NCBI GenBank assembly: GCA_900770725.1
Contig: CAAGLL010000017.1
Span: forward strand, 1 to 52,098
Direction: 5' to 3'
DNA length: 52,098 nt
From: an uncultured Succinivibrio sp.
Lineage (GTDB): Bacteria > Pseudomonadota > Gammaproteobacteria > Enterobacterales > Succinivibrionaceae
Shown here: piece by piece, positions 49,884 through 52,098 of the stretch
Position numbering within the stretch: position 1 is the first letter of the stretch
How the letters are laid out: every line of letters begins with the position of its first letter
Program-made: the position numbers and the translations under genes
Notes under the pieces: model-generated
Databases searched by the model: none
The model's input: the letters and a program-made list of their open reading frames with translations, nothing else
Told to the model about the DNA's origin: nothing

Positions 49884-50651
49884 ATGAACCTTACCAACAT
49901 GCGTTCTACAAACCCGGCCATCGGGGTCATGAACCGCGCGGCCGGAACCTTCAACTTCGGCGGCGAAGGCGCGGAGGCCAATGCGGCCACCGTGTCCGGC
50001 ACCACCACCAAGGCCCTCGTCCTCGTCGCCCTGACCCTCGTTACGGGCTGGCTTGCGATGGAATACACCATCGGATCCATCTACTCGCAGCAGTCCGTCC
50101 CCATGGGGCTGGTCTGGGTGCCGATGATCGTCGGCCTCATCGCCGCCTTCGCGACCTGCTTCAAGCCGCAGTACTCGCCGTTCACCGCGCCGCTGTACGC
50201 CGTGTGCGAGGGCGGCTGCCTGGGCGCGCTCTCCGGGATCTTCGAGTTCAAGTACCCCGGCATCGTCTCGACCGCCGTCATGTCGACCTTCGTGGTCGTG
50301 ATGGTCATGCTCGCGCTGTGGAAGTTCCGCATCATCGTCCCGACCCAGCGCTTCCGCGCCGTCGTGATGAGCGCCACCTTGGGCGTGTGCGTGCTCTACC
50401 TGCTTGACCTCGTGTTCCACCTCTTCGGGGCGAGCCTGCTGCCCACCTCCGGGGCCCTTGCCATCGGGATCTCCCTCATCGTCTGCCTCATCGCCTCGAT
50501 GAACCTGATCTTGGACTTCGACAACATCCAGGTGGCAGTGGACCAGGGCCTGCCCAAGTACTTCGAGTACTTCAACGCCTTCTCGCTGCTCGTGACCATC
50601 TGCTGGCTCTACATCGAGATCCTCCAGCTGCTCGCCCAGCGCGAACAATGA
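49884..50651 (+). CDS. BAX-inhibitor-1/YccA-like membrane protein
   Basis: A 255-residue integral membrane protein with seven predicted helices after a 45-residue hydrophilic N-terminus (MRSTNPAIGVMNRAAGTF...). The pattern, including GGCLGALSGIFEF, VLYLLDLVFHLFG and the C-terminal LDFDNIQVAVDQGLPKYFEYFNAFSLLVTICWLYIEILQLL, is that of the bacterial Bax1-I group. These proteins are pH-gated calcium-leak channels or of unknown function in bacteria. CAAAGGAG precedes ATG and a terminator follows, so it is a single gene. Confidence 0.9.
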   Translation: MNLTNMRSTNPAIGVMNRAAGTFNFGGEGAEANAATVSGTTTKALVLVALTLVTGWLAMEYTIGSIYSQQSVPMGLVWVPMIVGLIAAFATCFKPQYSPFTAPLYAVCEGGCLGALSGIFEFKYPGIVSTAVMSTFVVVMVMLALWKFRIIVPTQRFRAVVMSATLGVCVLYLLDLVFHLFGASLLPTSGALAIGISLIVCLIASMNLILDFDNIQVAVDQGLPKYFEYFNAFSLLVTICWLYIEILQLLAQREQ

Positions 50652-50675
50652 TGAAGGGCTGATGCCCTGATGCCC

Positions 50676-50700
50676 AAAGGCCGCCAATGGCGGCCTTTTT
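50676..50700 (+). terminator. Intrinsic terminator of the BAX-inhibitor-like gene
   Basis: AAAGGCCGCC, loop AAT, GGCGGCCTTT and further Ts, 24 nt after the stop. Confidence 0.88.
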
Positions 50701-50775
50701 GGTGCCCGGAGGGGCCAAGCGCCATCGGGCGCCCGATGCTACAATCGTCCTAAACCATGGATAAGGAGCCGTGAC

Positions 50776-51936
50776 ATGAGGGACCTCAAGGCCTGCCGCG
50801 AAGACATCGACCGCATAGACAGCGAAATAATCAAGCTGCTCAACGAGCGCCGCGGTGTCGCCGCGGACATCGCCGAGTGCAAGCTGCGCGACGGCAAGGG
50901 GATCTCAGACCAGGGGCGCGAGGAGTCCAAGCTCAAGGCAGTGATGGAGCAGTCGCGCTCCATCGGCCTGCCCGGGCAGTTCGGCGCCGACGTCTACCGC
51001 GCGATCATGCGCGGCACCGTGGCCTACGAGCGGCGCTACATCGTCGAGCGCCTGCGCGCAGGCGGGATCAAGCGCCAAAGCTCGATAGCCTACCTGGGCG
51101 GGGTAGGTTCCTACTCCCACCTCGCGGCTGCCAAGTTCACCGACTTCTACACCGGCGGCGTGCGCATGGAAGGCTGCCCGACCTTCGAGAAGATCGAGGA
51201 CTGCGTGTCCGCCGGCCTTTGCGAGTTCGGGATCCTGCCGATTGAGAACTCGAGCTCGGGGAGCATCAACCAGGTGCTCGACGTGCTCCAGGGATCAACC
51301 GCGACCTTCGTGGGGGAGATCTTCTACCCCATCGACCACGCCGTGCTCACCTGCGGGACGGCCGACGTGTCCGAGATCACCGACCTCTACGCCCACCCCC
51401 AGCCGATCGAGCAGTGCTCGCGCTTCATTCGCGAGCGCATGCCCAGCGCCAGGATCCACTACATGAAGGCCTCCTCCGAGGCGATGAAGGAGGTCGCAGC
51501 GCTATCCGATCCGCACTGCGCCGCCATCGCAGGGCACCACGCCGGAAGCTACTACGGCCTCATCCCGGTGATGGACAACATCGCCAACAACATCCACAAC
51601 TACACGCGCTTCATCGTGATCTCGATGACCCCGATCACGGTGCCCGAGAACGTCCCGGCCAAGACCTCGCTGAGCTTCACCGTGCAGAAGTACGCGCCTG
51701 GCTCGCTCATCCGCGTCCTCGACGAGTTCTCAAGGCGCGGCATCAACCTCACCAAGCTCATCTCCCGCCCGAGCCTCTCCTCGGGCCACGGCACCTGGGA
51801 GGAGATCTTCTTTGCAGACGTCCAGGCCAACCTCTCCGCCCCCGCGATGCAGGAGTGCCTCGAGCGCGTCAAGGGCGAGACCTCGAACTTCAAGATCCTG
51901 GGCTGCTACGAGAGCGACGAGAAGCCTGGCGCCTGA
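50776..51936 (+). CDS. pheA: P-protein: chorismate mutase / prephenate dehydratase
   Basis: A 386-residue bifunctional enzyme for phenylalanine synthesis. The AroQ chorismate mutase domain (about 1-95) begins LKACREDIDRIDSEIIKLLNERRGVAADIAECK. The prephenate dehydratase domain (about 105-285) has IAYLGGVGSYSHLAA, CPTFEKIEDCVSAGLCEFGILPIENSSSGSI, and the ACT regulatory domain has KTSLSFTVQKYAPGSLIRVLDEFSRRGINLTKLISRPS, including an ESRP-type site (LISRPS) that binds phenylalanine. Length matches E. coli PheA (386). AAGGAG precedes ATG. No leader peptide with phenylalanine codons is seen, so control is probably at the protein level. Confidence 0.98.
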   Translation: MRDLKACREDIDRIDSEIIKLLNERRGVAADIAECKLRDGKGISDQGREESKLKAVMEQSRSIGLPGQFGADVYRAIMRGTVAYERRYIVERLRAGGIKRQSSIAYLGGVGSYSHLAAAKFTDFYTGGVRMEGCPTFEKIEDCVSAGLCEFGILPIENSSSGSINQVLDVLQGSTATFVGEIFYPIDHAVLTCGTADVSEITDLYAHPQPIEQCSRFIRERMPSARIHYMKASSEAMKEVAALSDPHCAAIAGHHAGSYYGLIPVMDNIANNIHNYTRFIVISMTPITVPENVPAKTSLSFTVQKYAPGSLIRVLDEFSRRGINLTKLISRPSLSSGHGTWEEIFFADVQANLSAPAMQECLERVKGETSNFKILGCYESDEKPGA

Positions 51937-51955
51937 CAAGGCCTCCGGCGCGCAC

Positions 51956-51986
51956 GCCGCGGCCCATCAGGCCGCGGCTTTTTTTT
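51956..51986 (+). terminator. Intrinsic terminator of pheA
   Basis: GCCGCGGCC, a 5-nt loop, GGCCGCGGC and eight Ts, 20 nt after the stop. From here to the window end (52098) no gene is seen. Confidence 0.92.
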
Positions 51987-52098
51987 ATGAAACCACTTAC
52001 AATCCCTTAAAGGCAAAGCAAGTCTTACGGCCTGCAGCCGTATTTTAAAAAGCATCATCAAATCAGATCGTTAGATCTGCAAACTTCCTCCTCTTCGC

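Overview
The window is GC-rich, densely coded bacterial chromosome. Gene content and order point to a gammaproteobacterium: rnr-rlmB sits beside rpsF-rpsR-rplI as in enteric bacteria, the fumarate reductase is the four-subunit FrdABCD type, pyruvate kinase is of the PykF type, and there are Psd, Hfq, Dam, a FleQ/FlrA-type flagellar activator and a P-protein PheA. A four-subunit fumarate reductase, a polar-flagellum type regulator, TRAP uptake and KDPG/KDG enzymes would fit a succinate-forming anaerobe of the Succinivibrionaceae. The high GC would suit a relative of Succinimonas better than the AT-rich genera. The class is fairly safe; family and genus are inference.

Layout. 1-9200 (mostly minus strand): a 22-bp tandem repeat, a solitary Dam-type methylase, the ribosomal operon rpsF-rpsR-rplI with a structured leader and no priB, then the packed operon 'lpd-like'-rdgB-hemW-rnr-rlmB. 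9300-10380: a divergent Hfq and two identical tRNA-Phe genes. 10376-13066: secA. 13200-17210: an insertion hot spot upstream of secA, holding an intact IS200/IS605 element (tnpA-tnpB with a likely omega-RNA end), a decayed IS1634-like transposase with two frameshifts, and a tRNA-Gly unit with its own promoter and terminator. 17400-19700: a class III aminotransferase divergent from psd. 19860-25390: frdABCD and pyruvate kinase, both behind extended -10 promoters; pyk has a long structured leader and a possible coupled 12-codon leader peptide.

25400-32720: late flagellar genes on the minus strand (flgJ, flgK, flgL, a 95-residue orphan, flaG, fliS), interrupted by a sugar kinase on the plus strand. 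A textbook sigma-54 promoter precedes flgJ; sigma-28-like promoters precede fliS and flaG. 32720-35400: a LacI-type repressor and a lone AAA/DUF4143 ATPase preceded by two copies of a 14-bp perfect palindrome. 35500-40170: a five-gene minus-strand operon of split transketolase plus a DctPQM TRAP transporter. 40711-46168: a FlrA-like sigma-54 activator apparently co-transcribed with pseB, pseC, pseF and pseG for pseudaminic acid (flagellin sugar); pseH and pseI are not here. 46200-52000: ung, kdgK-eda with a candidate operator, a FadR-type GntR regulator, a BAX-inhibitor-like membrane protein and pheA.

Two themes link genes across the window. One is motility: sigma-54 activator, sigma-54 promoter on flgJKL, sigma-28 promoters on fliS/flaG, and flagellin glycosylation. 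The other is anaerobic sugar-acid metabolism: TRAP, transketolase, KDG kinase, KDPG aldolase, pyruvate kinase and fumarate reductase. The least expected items are a dihydrolipoamide-dehydrogenase-like flavoprotein without its redox cysteines, an Hfq without its rim arginine patch, the pyk leader, and the paired palindromes before the DUF4143 ATPase. No CRISPR array, prophage or defence island was seen.
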